From positions 5,828,001 through 5,892,000 of the forward strand of contig NZ_CP087164.1 of assembly GCF_021172045.1 (NCBI RefSeq): a DNA stretch of 64,000 nt, in the 5' to 3' direction. The position numbers and the translations under genes were made by a program. The DNA comes from Capillimicrobium parvum. Its GTDB lineage: Bacteria; Actinomycetota; Thermoleophilia; Solirubrobacterales; Solirubrobacteraceae. Positions 25,845 through 34,957 of this stretch are shown one piece after another (position 1 is the stretch's first letter; each line of letters starts with the position of its first letter). Below the pieces are notes generated by a model. It was given only the letters and a program-made list of their open reading frames with translations. It made no database searches and was not told the origin of the DNA.

Positions 25845-26924
25845 CTACGGGGTGAACTTGACCGTCAGCACGTCGCCGTCGGCCATGACGTAGTCGCGGC
25901 CCTCCAGGCGCAGGACGCCGCGGTCGCGCGCGCCCGCATAGCCGCCGGCCTCGACCAGCGCCTCCCAGCCGATCACCTCGGCCCGCACGAAGCCCTTCTG
26001 GATGTCCGTGTGGATCTCGCCCGCCGCATGCCAGGCGGTGAGCCCGTCGCGCAGGTGCCACGACTGCGCGGGCTTGTCCTCGCCGGCCGTGAAGAACGCG
26101 ATCAGGTGCAGCAGCGCGAACGCGCCGCCGACGACGCGGTCCAGCCCCGACTCGCTGATGCCGAGGTCGGCGCGCATGGCGGCGGCGTCCTCGTCGTCGA
26201 GCTCCGACAGCTCGGCCTCCAGCCGCGACGAGACCGGGACGGCGACCGCACCCTGGGCCTCGGCGTGCGCCGCGATCTCCGGCGGCACCGAGTCGTCGCC
26301 TTCGTCGACGTTCGCCACGAACAGCACCGGCTTGGCGGTCAGCGACCCGAGGTCGCGCTGCGCGTTCGGCGCCTCGTCGGGCGGCGGCACCGTGCGCGCC
26401 GGCCGGCCCTCCTGCAGCCCCGCGATCAGCTCCCGCAGCCACGCCTCCTCGGCGATCGCGCCCCGGTCGCCGCCCCGAGCGGCCCGCACGACGCGGTCGT
26501 AGCGCCGCTCGGCCTGCTCGAGATCGGCCATGACGAGCTCGGTCTCGATGATCTCGATGTCGCGCAGCGGATCGACCTCGCCGTCCGGATGGATGACGTT
26601 CGGGTCGCGGTGCGCGCGCACGACGTGGACGATCGCGTCGGTCTCCCGGATGTTCGCGAGGAACTTGTTGCCGAGCCCCTCGCCCTTGTGCGCGCCCGCG
26701 ACGAGGCCGGCGATGTCGTGGAAGTCGATCGTGTCGTAGACGACGTTCGAGGCGCCGACCGTCTCCGCCACCCGGTCGAGCCGCTCGTCGCGCACCGGCA
26801 CGACGGCGACGTTCGGCTCGATCGTCGTGAACGGGTAGTTCGCCGCTTCGGCGCCCGCCCGCGTGAGGGCGTTGAAGAGCGAGGACTTGCCCGCGTTGGG
26901 CATGCCGACGATGCCGACCCTCAT
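25845..26924 (-). CDS. ychF: Ribosome-binding ATPase YchF (Obg family)
   Basis: A 359-aa P-loop protein of the universally conserved YchF/OLA1 group, which binds ribosomes and hydrolyses ATP. N-terminal G1 motif is [14 protein letters not shown], the G2/G3 region contains YPFTTIEPN and [20 protein letters not shown], and the C-terminal TGS-like domain ends with GFVRAEVI...[16 protein letters not shown]. In YchF proteins the G4 motif differs from NKxD; here the site reads VLFVANVDE. The start ATG 26924 overlaps the stop of the PAP2 phosphatase gene (ATGA). Confidence 0.95.
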   Translation of the reverse strand: MRVGIVGMPNAGKSSLFNALTRAGAEAANYPFTTIEPNVAVVPVRDERLDRVAETVGASNVVYDTIDFHDIAGLVAGAHKGEGLGNKFLANIRETDAIVHVVRAHRDPNVIHPDGEVDPLRDIEIIETELVMADLEQAERRYDRVVRAARGGDRGAIAEEAWLRELIAGLQEGRPARTVPPPDEAPNAQRDLGSLTAKPVLFVANVDEGDDSVPPEIAAHAEAQGAVAVPVSSRLEAELSELDDEDAAAMRADLGISESGLDRVVGGAFALLHLIAFFTAGEDKPAQSWHLRDGLTAWHAAGEIHTDIQKGFVRAEVIGWEALVEAGGYAGARDRGVLRLEGRDYVMADGDVLTVKFTP

Positions 26925-27487
26925 CGCGCGAGGCTCCCCATAGCCGTGCCGAGCAGCGCGCCCGCCGCGATGTCGGACGGGTAGTGGACCCCGAGGTAGA
27001 CCCGGGACCAGCCCATGACCGCCGCGGCCGCCAGCAGCGGGCCGCGCGGCAGCAGGCCGCCATACACGCGAGCTGCGGCGAACGACGACGAGGCGTGCGC
27101 GCTCGGGAACGAGAGCTCCGTCGGCGTGGCGATGAGCGCGGGCAGGTCCTCCAGTGCCGGGCGCCGGCGCCGGACGACGCCCTTGATCGCCGTGTTGAGC
27201 AGGTACGTCGCGCCGACGACGAGCGCGCCGCGCCACCAGCGGGCGCGGCGCGGGCGGTCGACCAGCGCGCCGGCCGCGCCGATGGCGAGCCAGACGCCGG
27301 CGTGCTCGCCCGAGCGCGAGAACGCCCGGATCGCCGGCGTCAGAGCGGGCACGTGGCCCGTCGAGCGCACGAGGCGGTACAGGCGCAGGTCGGCGAGCGC
27401 GACGCGGCGGCCGAGCGGCCCCGCGGCCAGGCGGCGGCGCAGCGACCGGCGGGCTCCGTGGTCCATGGGGGCGGCGGGGGCGGACAT
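26921..27487 (-). CDS. PAP2-superfamily membrane phosphatase
   Basis: A 188-aa membrane enzyme of the type 2 phosphatidic acid phosphatase superfamily. It holds the three-part active site: VVRRRRPALED (KxxxxxxRP-like), SFPSAHASSSFA (PSGH-like, here PSAH) and GWSRVYLGVHYPSDI (SRxxxxxHxxxD). About four to five helices are predicted. Likely substrates are lipid phosphates such as phosphatidate or undecaprenyl diphosphate. The start is ATG 27487, with ATG 27466 an alternative. It is co-translated with ychF downstream and divergent from a diacylglycerol kinase gene, 33 bp away. Confidence 0.88.
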   Translation of the reverse strand: MSAPAAPMDHGARRSLRRRLAAGPLGRRVALADLRLYRLVRSTGHVPALTPAIRAFSRSGEHAGVWLAIGAAGALVDRPRRARWWRGALVVGATYLLNTAIKGVVRRRRPALEDLPALIATPTELSFPSAHASSSFAAARVYGGLLPRGPLLAAAAVMGWSRVYLGVHYPSDIAAGALLGTAMGSLAR

Positions 27488-27520
27488 CGCGACCGGCCAC
27501 GATAGGTGAGACTGCCGCGC

Positions 27521-28369
27521 ATGCGCGTCGCGCTCATCGCCAACCGGGCCTCCGGGACCGGGACGGATGCGGAGGACATCGCCGCCCGGCTGCGCGCCGG
27601 CGGAGCCGAGGTCACGCCGTTCGACCTCGGCGACGTCGCCTCCGCGACGCGCGTGGATCCGGAGCGGCTCGTCGTCGCCGGCGGCGACGGGTCGGTCGGC
27701 ATCGTGGCCGAGCTCGCCTCGCGCACCGGAGCGCCGATGGCGGTCGTGCCGACCGGCACGGCCAACGACTTCGCCCGCGAGCTCGACCTGCCGTCCGACC
27801 TCGACGGCGCGTGCGCGCTCGCGGCCAGGCCGGACGCGCGGACGGTGACGCTGCAGCTCGCGCGGGCCGGAGAGCGCCCGTTCGTCAACGCCGCGGCCTG
27901 CGGCCTCTCGGTCGTCGCCGCCCGCCGCGCGAAGCCGCTGAAACCGAAGCTCGGGGCGCTCGCGTATGCGCTGGGCGCATTGCGCGCCGGCCTCACCGGC
28001 CGGCCCATCGCCGTGCGGGTCGAGGACGCGAGCGGGCGGACCGTGTTCGACGGGCGCGCGTGGCAGGCGATCGTCGGCGCGACCGGGGCGTTCGGCGGAG
28101 GCAGCGGCATCGAGGAAGCCGACCCGCGCGACCGGCTGCTCGACCTCGTCGTGGTGACCGCGAGATCGCGCATCGCCCTCGTGCGCCGCGCGTTCGGCCT
28201 GCGCACCGGGCGCATCGCCCGTCAGCCCGGCGTCGTCCACGCCCGATCCACCGAGCTGCGGGTGCTCGCCCCACCGGGGACGCGCTGGAACGTCGACGGC
28301 GAGATCGGCGAGTTGAACCCATCCCTGTTCGCCAACCGCGGCGAGGACTACGCCGTCGTGGTGCCGTGA
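27521..28369 (+). CDS. Diacylglycerol/lipid kinase, DAGK catalytic family
   Basis: A 282-aa soluble lipid kinase. The ATP-binding motif is GGDGS (54-58), the second signature is PTGTANDFARELDLP from residue 77, where most homologues read GTGNDFAR, and the C-terminal half holds GAFGGGSGIEEADPRDRLLDLVVV. It phosphorylates diacylglycerol or a similar lipid at the membrane surface. I start at ATG 27521; GTG 27506 would add five residues. Its stop overlaps the GTG start of the phospholipase D gene, so the two act together. Confidence 0.9.
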   Translation: MRVALIANRASGTGTDAEDIAARLRAGGAEVTPFDLGDVASATRVDPERLVVAGGDGSVGIVAELASRTGAPMAVVPTGTANDFARELDLPSDLDGACALAARPDARTVTLQLARAGERPFVNAAACGLSVVAARRAKPLKPKLGALAYALGALRAGLTGRPIAVRVEDASGRTVFDGRAWQAIVGATGAFGGGSGIEEADPRDRLLDLVVVTARSRIALVRRAFGLRTGRIARQPGVVHARSTELRVLAPPGTRWNVDGEIGELNPSLFANRGEDYAVVVP

Positions 28370-29655
28370 ACTGGCGCCCCCACGCAGCCTGGGCCGCGGG
28401 CCTGACCGTGGCCGCCGGCACGTGGTACGCCATGGGCTCGCTCGCCCACCGCCGCGAGCAGCGCCACGGCTACGAGCTGCGCGGCGAGGAGATCGAGGTC
28501 GGCTCCCCCGACTTCCTGCGCGCGGCGGAGGCCCTCACGAGCGCGCCGATCTCCGGGGGCAACGACCTCGAGGTGCTCATCAACGGCGACCGCATCTTCC
28601 CGGTCTTCCTCGACACGATCCGCGAGGCGCGCCGGACCGTGAACCTCGAGACCTACGTCTACTGGCGCGGCGACATCGCCGGCGAGGTCGCCGAGTGCCT
28701 GTGCGAGAAGGCGAAGGAGGGGGTCGAGGTCAACGTCGTCCTCGACGCGATCGGCGCGGCGAAGATGGAGGACGGGCTGGTCGACGAGATGCGCGACTCC
28801 GGGGTCTGCGTCGCGCTGTTCCGGCCGCCGCGCCCCTACGCGCTGCAGCGCCTGAACAACCGCACGCATCGCAAGCTGCTCGTCGTCGACGGCGCGGTCG
28901 GGATGATCGGCGGCGTCGGGATCGCGGAGGAGTGGACCGGCGACGCCCAGGACCCCGACCACTGGCGCGACACGCACGTCCGGGTCCGCGGGCCGGTCGT
29001 GCGGGGGCTGCAGGGAGCGTTCGCGGAGAACTGGCTCGAGGCGACCGGCGACGTCCTCGTGGGCGACGCCTACCTGCCCGACCTCGAGCCCCGGGAGGAC
29101 GGCGGGCCGATGCAGCTCGTGCGCTCGCGCGCGACCGTCGGCGACACGAACGTCGAGGCGCTCTACTTCCTCGCGATCGCCTGCGCGCGACAGACGCTCG
29201 ACCTCACGGCGGCGTACTTCGCCCCGCGCCCGGCGTTCGTCGACGCGCTGTGCGACGCGGCGGGCGAGCGCGGCGTGCGCACGCGGATCCTCGTCCCCGG
29301 CCCGCACATCGACAAGCAGTTGGTGCGCATCGCCGGCCGGGTCGAGTACGACCGCCTGCTCGACGCCGGCGTCGAGCTCTACGAGTACGGCCCGACGATG
29401 CTGCACGCCAAGACGCTGTGCATCGACGGCGTCTGGGCGTCGATCGGCTCCGTGAACTTCGACAACCGCTCGTTCCAGTCCAACGACGAGGCGACGCTGT
29501 GCGTGCAGTCCGAGCGCGTCGCGGAGCAGCTGACCGAGGCGTTCGAGGCGGACCTGCAGGTCTCCGAGCGGCTGCGGCCGGGCCGCTGGGCAGACCGGCC
29601 GCTGCGTCAGCGCGCGACCGAGCGCGCGACGAAGCTCATCCGGCGCGAGCTGTAG
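28366..29655 (+). CDS. Phospholipase D-family protein, cardiolipin synthase-like
   Basis: A 429-aa enzyme with one N-terminal helix (residues about 8-26) and two HKD motifs: His168-Lys170-Asp175 (THRKLLVVDG) and His347-Lys349-Asp354 (LHAKTLCIDG). Both motifs continue with Gly/Ser-rich turns (GMIGG, ASIGS) as in cardiolipin synthases, which join two phosphatidylglycerols. Phospholipase D or nuclease activity is the alternative. The start GTG 28366 overlaps the stop of the lipid kinase gene (GTGA). Confidence 0.9.
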   Translation: MNWRPHAAWAAGLTVAAGTWYAMGSLAHRREQRHGYELRGEEIEVGSPDFLRAAEALTSAPISGGNDLEVLINGDRIFPVFLDTIREARRTVNLETYVYWRGDIAGEVAECLCEKAKEGVEVNVVLDAIGAAKMEDGLVDEMRDSGVCVALFRPPRPYALQRLNNRTHRKLLVVDGAVGMIGGVGIAEEWTGDAQDPDHWRDTHVRVRGPVVRGLQGAFAENWLEATGDVLVGDAYLPDLEPREDGGPMQLVRSRATVGDTNVEALYFLAIACARQTLDLTAAYFAPRPAFVDALCDAAGERGVRTRILVPGPHIDKQLVRIAGRVEYDRLLDAGVELYEYGPTMLHAKTLCIDGVWASIGSVNFDNRSFQSNDEATLCVQSERVAEQLTEAFEADLQVSERLRPGRWADRPLRQRATERATKLIRREL

Positions 29656-29706
29656 GGACCGCGCCGCCCGTCCGGCGCCGCGCGACGTGGAACGCGGCCT
29701 CCCGGT

Positions 29707-29919
29707 CTAACGGCCGAAGCCGACCCGGTGCTCGTCGTTCTCGGTCCGCACCCAGAGGACGTGCGCGAGGTTCAGGCGCACGCTGCCGTCGGCGGTCTTC
29801 AGGTCGTGCCAACCCTCGCCGCCGAGCGCGGAGAGCAGCGCGTCGAGGTCGGACTGCTCGACGCGCAGCCCAAGGGGCGGGCTGGCCTGGAAGCCGATGG
29901 ATGCCTGGACCATGGTCAA
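29707..29919 (-). CDS. Small conserved-looking protein coupled to methylmalonyl-CoA epimerase
   Basis: A 70-aa protein that I cannot assign to a family. It has no signal peptide or membrane helix. The sequence looks folded rather than random: an amphipathic helix around SDLDALLSALGGEGW, then beta-like segments LKTADGSVRLNLAHVLWVRT and EHRVGFGR. Its ATG overlaps the TGA of the epimerase gene, so its translation is coupled to that enzyme. This arrangement, and codon use like the neighbours', argue that it is real. A binding or regulatory partner of the epimerase or an RNA-binding role are guesses. Confidence 0.6.
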   Translation of the reverse strand: MTMVQASIGFQASPPLGLRVEQSDLDALLSALGGEGWHDLKTADGSVRLNLAHVLWVRTENDEHRVGFGR

Positions 29920-30326
29920 TGCTCCTTCGCGGGCTGGACGATCTCGGTGAGGACCCCGCCCGACCAGGCGGGGTGCAGGAAGGCGACGCGCGAGCCGCGG
30001 ATGCCCACCCGGGGCTGCTCATCGATGAGGCGGGCGCCTGCCGCCTTCAGCGCGGCGAGCGTCTGCTCGACGTCGGTGGTCTGGTAGGCCACGTGGTGCA
30101 GGCCGGGCCCGTTCCTGGCGAGGAACTTGCCGACCGGCGTGTCGGCGCCCAGCGGGCTCAGCAGCTCGACGTGGTTCGAGCCGACGTCGAGCAGCACGGC
30201 CTCGACGCCCTGGGAGTCGACGGTCTCGCGGTGCACCAGCGCCAGGCCGAGGTCGCGCTCGTAGAGGGCAATGGCGGCGTCGAGATCCTCGACGGCCACG
30301 CCGATGTGGTCGATGCGGGCGAACAT
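29916..30326 (-). CDS. mce: Methylmalonyl-CoA epimerase
   Basis: A 136-aa VOC-fold enzyme that interconverts (2S)- and (2R)-methylmalonyl-CoA in propionyl-CoA metabolism. The length and motif order fit the family: IDHIGVAVEDLDAAI with metal-ligand His7, VELLSPL with Glu, GLHHVAYQT with the second His, and the C-terminal LTEIVQP supplying Glu. No mutase or propionyl-CoA carboxylase gene is present here, so the pathway is incomplete in this window. It overlaps a 70-aa gene downstream (ATGA). Confidence 0.9.
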   Translation of the reverse strand: MFARIDHIGVAVEDLDAAIALYERDLGLALVHRETVDSQGVEAVLLDVGSNHVELLSPLGADTPVGKFLARNGPGLHHVAYQTTDVEQTLAALKAAGARLIDEQPRVGIRGSRVAFLHPAWSGGVLTEIVQPAKEH

Positions 30327-30362
30327 GCGCGGCGCAGTCTAGGGGTGGCCCGGCGATCCGCC

Positions 30363-31436
30363 CTACGCGACGAGCTCGAGCCGGTCGCTCGGCCAGATCC
30401 CGCGCCCGGCCTTCGCGCACGGCCGCCCGTCGACCTCCACCACGTCGGCCGTGAAGTCGTCCCGGCCGCGGATGAGCGACGAGCCGACGCCGTAGGCGTC
30501 CACCGGGACCCCGTCGGCCTCGAAGCGGCGGATGCGCTCGGCGTCGAACCCGCCCGAGACGACGATCCGGACGTGCTCGTGACCGTGTTCGTCGAGCGCC
30601 GCGCGGACCTTCTCGACGAGCAGGGCCTGCACGCCGCGCAGGTCGGTGCCCTCGAGCGCGCGGTCCACGAGCGTCTCGCTCGTGTCCAGCCGCACGCCCC
30701 ACAGCTCGGGCCCCAGCGCGTCGGCGACCGCGAGCGCGGTCCCCACGGAGTCGTTCTCGAAGTCCACGAGCACCGTGATGTTCATCTCCTTCGCGAAGCG
30801 CCCGGCGAAGGCCCGCGCCGCCGCCACCGTGTCGCCGCCGAACGCCGCGATGAGCCCATGCGGCACCGTGCCCACCCCCCGCCCGCCCCACCACGACGCC
30901 TGCGCGTCGGTCGACACGCCGATCGCCCCGGCGACGTGCGCCGCCCAGCCGTCGCCGGTCTGCACGAGCCAGTGGTCGTGGCGGGCGGGGAAGTAGAGGA
31001 TCTCCTTGCCGCGCGCGGCGTCGACGACCTCGGCCACGTTGCGCATGATCAGCGAGCGCCGGGCCAGGCAGCCGAGGTACACCGTCTCCAGGTGGGCGAA
31101 CAGCGCGTAGTCGCCCCGGATCGTCATGACGGGCTCGCGCGGCGCGATCGGGTCGCCCTCGTGGAGCGCCTGCACCTCGAGCCGGTCCCAGCCCGCGATC
31201 CACTCGCCGCCGGTCCCGCGCTCGCCCGAGCACTCGCGCAGGATCGCGATCGCCTCGTCGATGCCGCCGAGGATCGAGTCGCGCTTCTGGAAGACCTGCA
31301 TGAGGACCGGCGGATGGCGCCCCTCGGCCTCGAGCAGGTCCTTGGTCAGGTTGAAGTACTGGTCGGAGTAGTAGCCCTCCCGGATGCGGACGATCGGCAG
31401 CCGGAAGACGGCGGAGGAGAGGCGCTGGCGGGGCAC
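30363..31436 (-). CDS. pncB: Nicotinate phosphoribosyltransferase
   Basis: A 357-aa enzyme that makes nicotinate mononucleotide from nicotinate and PRPP in NAD salvage. It has the short-form layout: N-terminal REGYYSDQYFNLTKDLL, the barrel strands ending in ITVLVDFENDSVGTALAVADAL and LWGVRLDTSETLVDRAL, and SGGFDAERIRRFEADGVPVDAYGVGSSL near the phosphate-binding loops. The start is GTG 31436 (VPRQRLSSAVF), 11 bp after the peptidase stop in the same direction. The alternative frame extension upstream overlaps the peptidase and is rejected. Confidence 0.88.
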   Translation of the reverse strand: MPRQRLSSAVFRLPIVRIREGYYSDQYFNLTKDLLEAEGRHPPVLMQVFQKRDSILGGIDEAIAILRECSGERGTGGEWIAGWDRLEVQALHEGDPIAPREPVMTIRGDYALFAHLETVYLGCLARRSLIMRNVAEVVDAARGKEILYFPARHDHWLVQTGDGWAAHVAGAIGVSTDAQASWWGGRGVGTVPHGLIAAFGGDTVAAARAFAGRFAKEMNITVLVDFENDSVGTALAVADALGPELWGVRLDTSETLVDRALEGTDLRGVQALLVEKVRAALDEHGHEHVRIVVSGGFDAERIRRFEADGVPVDAYGVGSSLIRGRDDFTADVVEVDGRPCAKAGRGIWPSDRLELVA

Positions 31437-31447
31437 GGCCCGGGGGT

Positions 31448-32764
31448 CTACCCCAACATCCGGACCGTCACGTCGCGGAAGAACTGCGCGGCGTGGCCGA
31501 GGTCGCGGACGTCGATGCGCTCGTCCGCCGAGTGGATCAGCGGCGCGGTCTCCATCACGGTCATGTGGCGGTGCGGGAAGAAGCCGTAGGCGACGACGCC
31601 GGGAAACGCGGCGCGAAACGAGCGCGAGTCGCTGAAGCCCGTCAGGATCGTCGGGACGACCGTCGTCTCCGGGTCGTGCTCGCCGACCCACTCGCGGATG
31701 GCGTCCATGAGCGGCGACTCGACGGGCGACTCGTTGCCGGCCACCTGCTCGGTCCACTCGAGTCGATAGCCGTCCCGGGTGGACGGGGTGGGTGGGCCAA
31801 GGATCTCGACCACGCGGCGCTCGGCCAGGTCGCGGCCGTGGCCCGGCGGGACGCGGCAGTCGACGCCGACGGTCGCGACCGCCGGGATGACGTTGACCTT
31901 CTCCGACGCCCAGATCCGCGTGGGCGCGAGCGTGACGCCGAGCATCGGCTCGACGAGCAGGGCGAGGCCGGGATCGCGGCGCTGCAGCTCCTCGAGGGCC
32001 GCGGCCGGATCGGATGCGTCGAAGCCGAGGCCCTCGAGCAGCCCGCGCGGCCCGTCGGTGAGATCGAAGGCCGGCTGGCGGTCGCGCATGCGCTCGAGGA
32101 TCGGCGCCATCTTCAGCAGCGCGTTGTCGCCGATCTTCGGCATGGATGCGTGGCCGGCGACGCCGTCCGTGCTGACGCGGAAGCGGAACACGCCCTTCTC
32201 GGCGACGCAGACGCCGATGTGGCGGCGGCCGTCGAAGGGGATGATCGAGCCGGCGCCCTCGTTGAGCAGGAAGTCGCAGCGGACCTTGTCAGGGTGCTCG
32301 GAGCAGATCCACTGCGCGCCGTCCGCGCCCCCGGTCTCCTCGTCGACGAGCACGACGATGAGCAGCTCGCCCGCCGCGGGCCGCCAGCCCTCACGCGCCA
32401 GGGAGATGCCGGCGGCGACCTCGGCGGCCGTCTGGCTCTTCATGTCGATCGCGCCGCGGCCCCACAGGCAGCCGTCGGCGATGTCGCCCGACCACGGGTC
32501 GTGCTGCCAGTGCTCGGGCGATGCGTAGACGGTGTCGACGTGCGAGAGCAGGCACAGCGTCGGCCCGTCCACCGCGCCGCGCAGGCGGGCGATCAGGTTC
32601 GGCCGCTCGGGCGTGCGGCCCAGCAGCTCGACCTCGAATCCGGCCTCGCTGAGCAGGGCGGCGAGGTGCTCCTGGGCGGCCAACTCGTTGCCGGGCGGGT
32701 TGACCGTGTCGAAGCGCAGAAGGCGCTGGAGCAGGTCGGTCGTCGCGCCCTGGAGGTCGGCCAT
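31448..32764 (-). CDS. M20-family metallopeptidase / amidohydrolase
   Basis: A 438-aa enzyme of the M20/ArgE-DapE family, which cleaves amide bonds with two zinc ions. Metal-site motifs are SHVDTV, GRGAIDMK with the bridging Asp, DEETGG with the catalytic base Glu, and a C-terminal His (PLIHSADERIDV). A dimerisation insert lies between residues about 195 and 310. The substrate (dipeptide, N-acyl amino acid or carbamoyl compound) cannot be told. Likely the gene upstream of pncB in one leftward unit. Confidence 0.88.
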   Translation of the reverse strand: MADLQGATTDLLQRLLRFDTVNPPGNELAAQEHLAALLSEAGFEVELLGRTPERPNLIARLRGAVDGPTLCLLSHVDTVYASPEHWQHDPWSGDIADGCLWGRGAIDMKSQTAAEVAAGISLAREGWRPAAGELLIVVLVDEETGGADGAQWICSEHPDKVRCDFLLNEGAGSIIPFDGRRHIGVCVAEKGVFRFRVSTDGVAGHASMPKIGDNALLKMAPILERMRDRQPAFDLTDGPRGLLEGLGFDASDPAAALEELQRRDPGLALLVEPMLGVTLAPTRIWASEKVNVIPAVATVGVDCRVPPGHGRDLAERRVVEILGPPTPSTRDGYRLEWTEQVAGNESPVESPLMDAIREWVGEHDPETTVVPTILTGFSDSRSFRAAFPGVVAYGFFPHRHMTVMETAPLIHSADERIDVRDLGHAAQFFRDVTVRMLG

Positions 32765-32773
32765 CGGCGGATC

Positions 32774-33910
32774 CTAGACGGGGGCGCCGAGCGCCCACAG
32801 CACGATGCCGGCCACGAACCCGGTGAGCAGCACCTCGATCGGCCTGCGGCCGAGCAGCAGCGCTCCGGCGGCGAGGCCGAGCAGCACCCACTGCCACGCG
32901 TGGTCGACGCCGTCGAGCAGGACGACCGCAGCCCCGAGGATCGCCCCGACCGCGGCCGGCCCGGCGCCGTCGAGGAACGCGCGCGCCGGCACGCTGGCCC
33001 GCAGCGCGGCGAAGCGCGGCGCGAGCAGGAGGACGAGGACGAACGACGGGGCGAACGCGATCGCCGAGGCCAGCAGCGCCCCGGGGAGGCCGTCCGCCGC
33101 CCACCCGACCACCGCGACCGTGTGCGTCACCGGGCCGGGCGTGATCTGGCCGAACGCGACCGCGTTGAGGAACTCGGCATGGGTCATCCAGCCGCGCGCG
33201 TCGACCGCGTCGGCCTGCATGAGCGGGATGATCACGAAGCCGCCGCCGAAGCTCAGGGCGCCCACCTTCAGCGCGGTCCAGGCGAGCGGGGCGAGCTGCG
33301 CGGCGGCGGCGAAGAGGACCGGCCAGGCGTGGACGGCGGGGTTCGACGATCCGATGCGGGGCGGCGCACGCCGGATCGCCAGCTCCACGAGCCCGCAGGC
33401 CAGCAGGGCGAGCAGGACGCCCAGGCCGGCGAAGATCGCGGCGGCGACCCCCACCGCCATGTAGGCCACGGCCCGGACCATCCGCCAGCCGGCGTGGCGG
33501 GCGAGGCTGCTGCGGGCCAGCGCGACGCCCGCGTCGGCGATGACCGGGACGACCGTGGCCCCCGCCCCCGCGCCCGCGGCGAGCAGCCACTCCGGCGCGC
33601 CGCCCGCGAGCGCGGTGCCGGCGAGCACGAGGATGATCAGCAGCCCCGGCAGGATGAACGCGAGGCCGCCGACGAGCGCACCGGGGACGCCCGCGACCCG
33701 GTGCGCGCAGTAGATCGACAGCTGCGTCGAGGCCGGGCCGGGCAGCAGGCCGCACGCGGCGTTGGCATCCTCGAACTCGGTCGCGTCGATCCATCCGCGC
33801 CGCTCGACGCACAGCTCGCGCAGCAGCGCGACGTGCGCGGGCGGGCCGCCGAAGCCGATCGTGCCGATCCGGCCCCATTCGCGCGCGACGGTTGCGAGTG
33901 CCACGGCCAT
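32774..33910 (-). CDS. chrA: Chromate transporter, ChrA family
   Basis: A 378-aa membrane protein with two homologous CHR domains. The first begins IGTIGFGGPPAHVALL with DANAACGLLPGPASTQLSIY; the second has KVGALSFGGGFVIIPLM with EFLNAVAFGQITPGPVTHT. The paired FGGP/FGGG and PGP motifs are the family signature. It exports chromate or takes up a related oxyanion across the inner membrane. Ten or so helices are predicted. It ends 9 bp upstream of the peptidase start. Confidence 0.9.
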   Translation of the reverse strand: MAVALATVAREWGRIGTIGFGGPPAHVALLRELCVERRGWIDATEFEDANAACGLLPGPASTQLSIYCAHRVAGVPGALVGGLAFILPGLLIILVLAGTALAGGAPEWLLAAGAGAGATVVPVIADAGVALARSSLARHAGWRMVRAVAYMAVGVAAAIFAGLGVLLALLACGLVELAIRRAPPRIGSSNPAVHAWPVLFAAAAQLAPLAWTALKVGALSFGGGFVIIPLMQADAVDARGWMTHAEFLNAVAFGQITPGPVTHTVAVVGWAADGLPGALLASAIAFAPSFVLVLLLAPRFAALRASVPARAFLDGAGPAAVGAILGAAVVLLDGVDHAWQWVLLGLAAGALLLGRRPIEVLLTGFVAGIVLWALGAPV

Positions 33911-33965
33911 GAGCGCCGGGATGTTCCTGCAACCCGGCGCCCGCGTGTTGCGCGGCCTTGAACCC

Positions 33966-34943
33966 TCAGTCGGCGTCGAGCGCCTCGGCGGCCTCCCGCC
34001 GGCGCGCGAACAGCGCCGCGAGGAGGACGCTCACCTCGAAGAGGAGGACGAGCGGCGCCATCTCGATCAGCATCGTCACCGGGTCGGTGCCCGGCAGCGC
34101 CATGGCCACCGCGGCGCAGGCGACGATCGCGTACCGGCGGTGGCGCCGCAGCTGCACGACGCTCACCACGCCAAGGCGGGTCAGGGCGAGGATGCCGACG
34201 GGAATCTGGAAGACGATGCCGGTCGCCAGCAGCGTCATCGCGACGAACTTGTAGTAGTCGCGCGCCTGGACGAGGACGTTGAACTCGTCCGTGTTGAAGT
34301 TCTGCAGGAAGCGGATCGCCGCGGGCAGGACGAGCACGTAGCCGAAGGCGACGCCGGCCGCGAACAGCGCCGGGACCATCGCCAGCAGCGGGATCGCCGC
34401 GCGCCGCTCGCGCGGGGAGATCGCCGGCACGACGAACGCGTAGAGCTGGTAGAGGATCAGCGGCAGCGACAGGATCAGCGCGAACATGCCGGAGACCATC
34501 AGCGTCATCGAGAAGGGCTCGCCGATGCCGAGGGTGACCGGCTTGTTGCCATCGACGTGGGTCGGCAGGCTCGCGATGGTCCGGTCGAGTTGGGCGACGC
34601 GCGCCTGCATCGCCGCCCGGCCGGCGTCCGACAGCCCGGAGCCGGGGGCGGCCAGGGCCGCCGCCGTCGCCCGGTCGGCGCGGGCGACGGCGAGCACGGA
34701 ACGCTGTGTCGTCGCGATCTCGCCGAGCGGTCCCTCGCCCTTGGCGATGTGCTTCTGCGTCTGGGTGTCGAGCGGGCGGTTGACGATGTGCAGGAGCGCG
34801 TCGTTCTGCCAGAGGCAGATCCCGAAGGCGGCGGTGAGCGCCGCCAGGCACACGATCAGCCGGGAGCGCAGCTCGTCGAGGTGCCCGACGACGCTCAGCG
34901 TCGCGTCGTGGGCGACGGGACGGCGCAGGGCGTTCGTGGCCAT
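33966..34943 (-). CDS. tatC: Sec-independent protein translocase subunit TatC
   Basis: A 325-aa core receptor of the twin-arginine translocase, which binds RR signal peptides. The N-terminal GHLDELRSRL motif and the helix 2-3 region PLILYQLYAFVVPAISPRERR are the signature. It is about 65 residues longer than E. coli TatC because of an extended hydrophilic loop between helices 1 and 2 (residues about 55-135, with many Ala and Glu). The C-terminus ends EALDAD. The start ATG 34943 is 14 bp after the tatA stop, so tatA-tatC form an operon. The ferritin-like gene lies further upstream. Confidence 0.92.
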   Translation of the reverse strand: MATNALRRPVAHDATLSVVGHLDELRSRLIVCLAALTAAFGICLWQNDALLHIVNRPLDTQTQKHIAKGEGPLGEIATTQRSVLAVARADRATAAALAAPGSGLSDAGRAAMQARVAQLDRTIASLPTHVDGNKPVTLGIGEPFSMTLMVSGMFALILSLPLILYQLYAFVVPAISPRERRAAIPLLAMVPALFAAGVAFGYVLVLPAAIRFLQNFNTDEFNVLVQARDYYKFVAMTLLATGIVFQIPVGILALTRLGVVSVVQLRRHRRYAIVACAAVAMALPGTDPVTMLIEMAPLVLLFEVSVLLAALFARRREAAEALDAD

Positions 34944-34957
34944 GGCGGCGCCGACCC

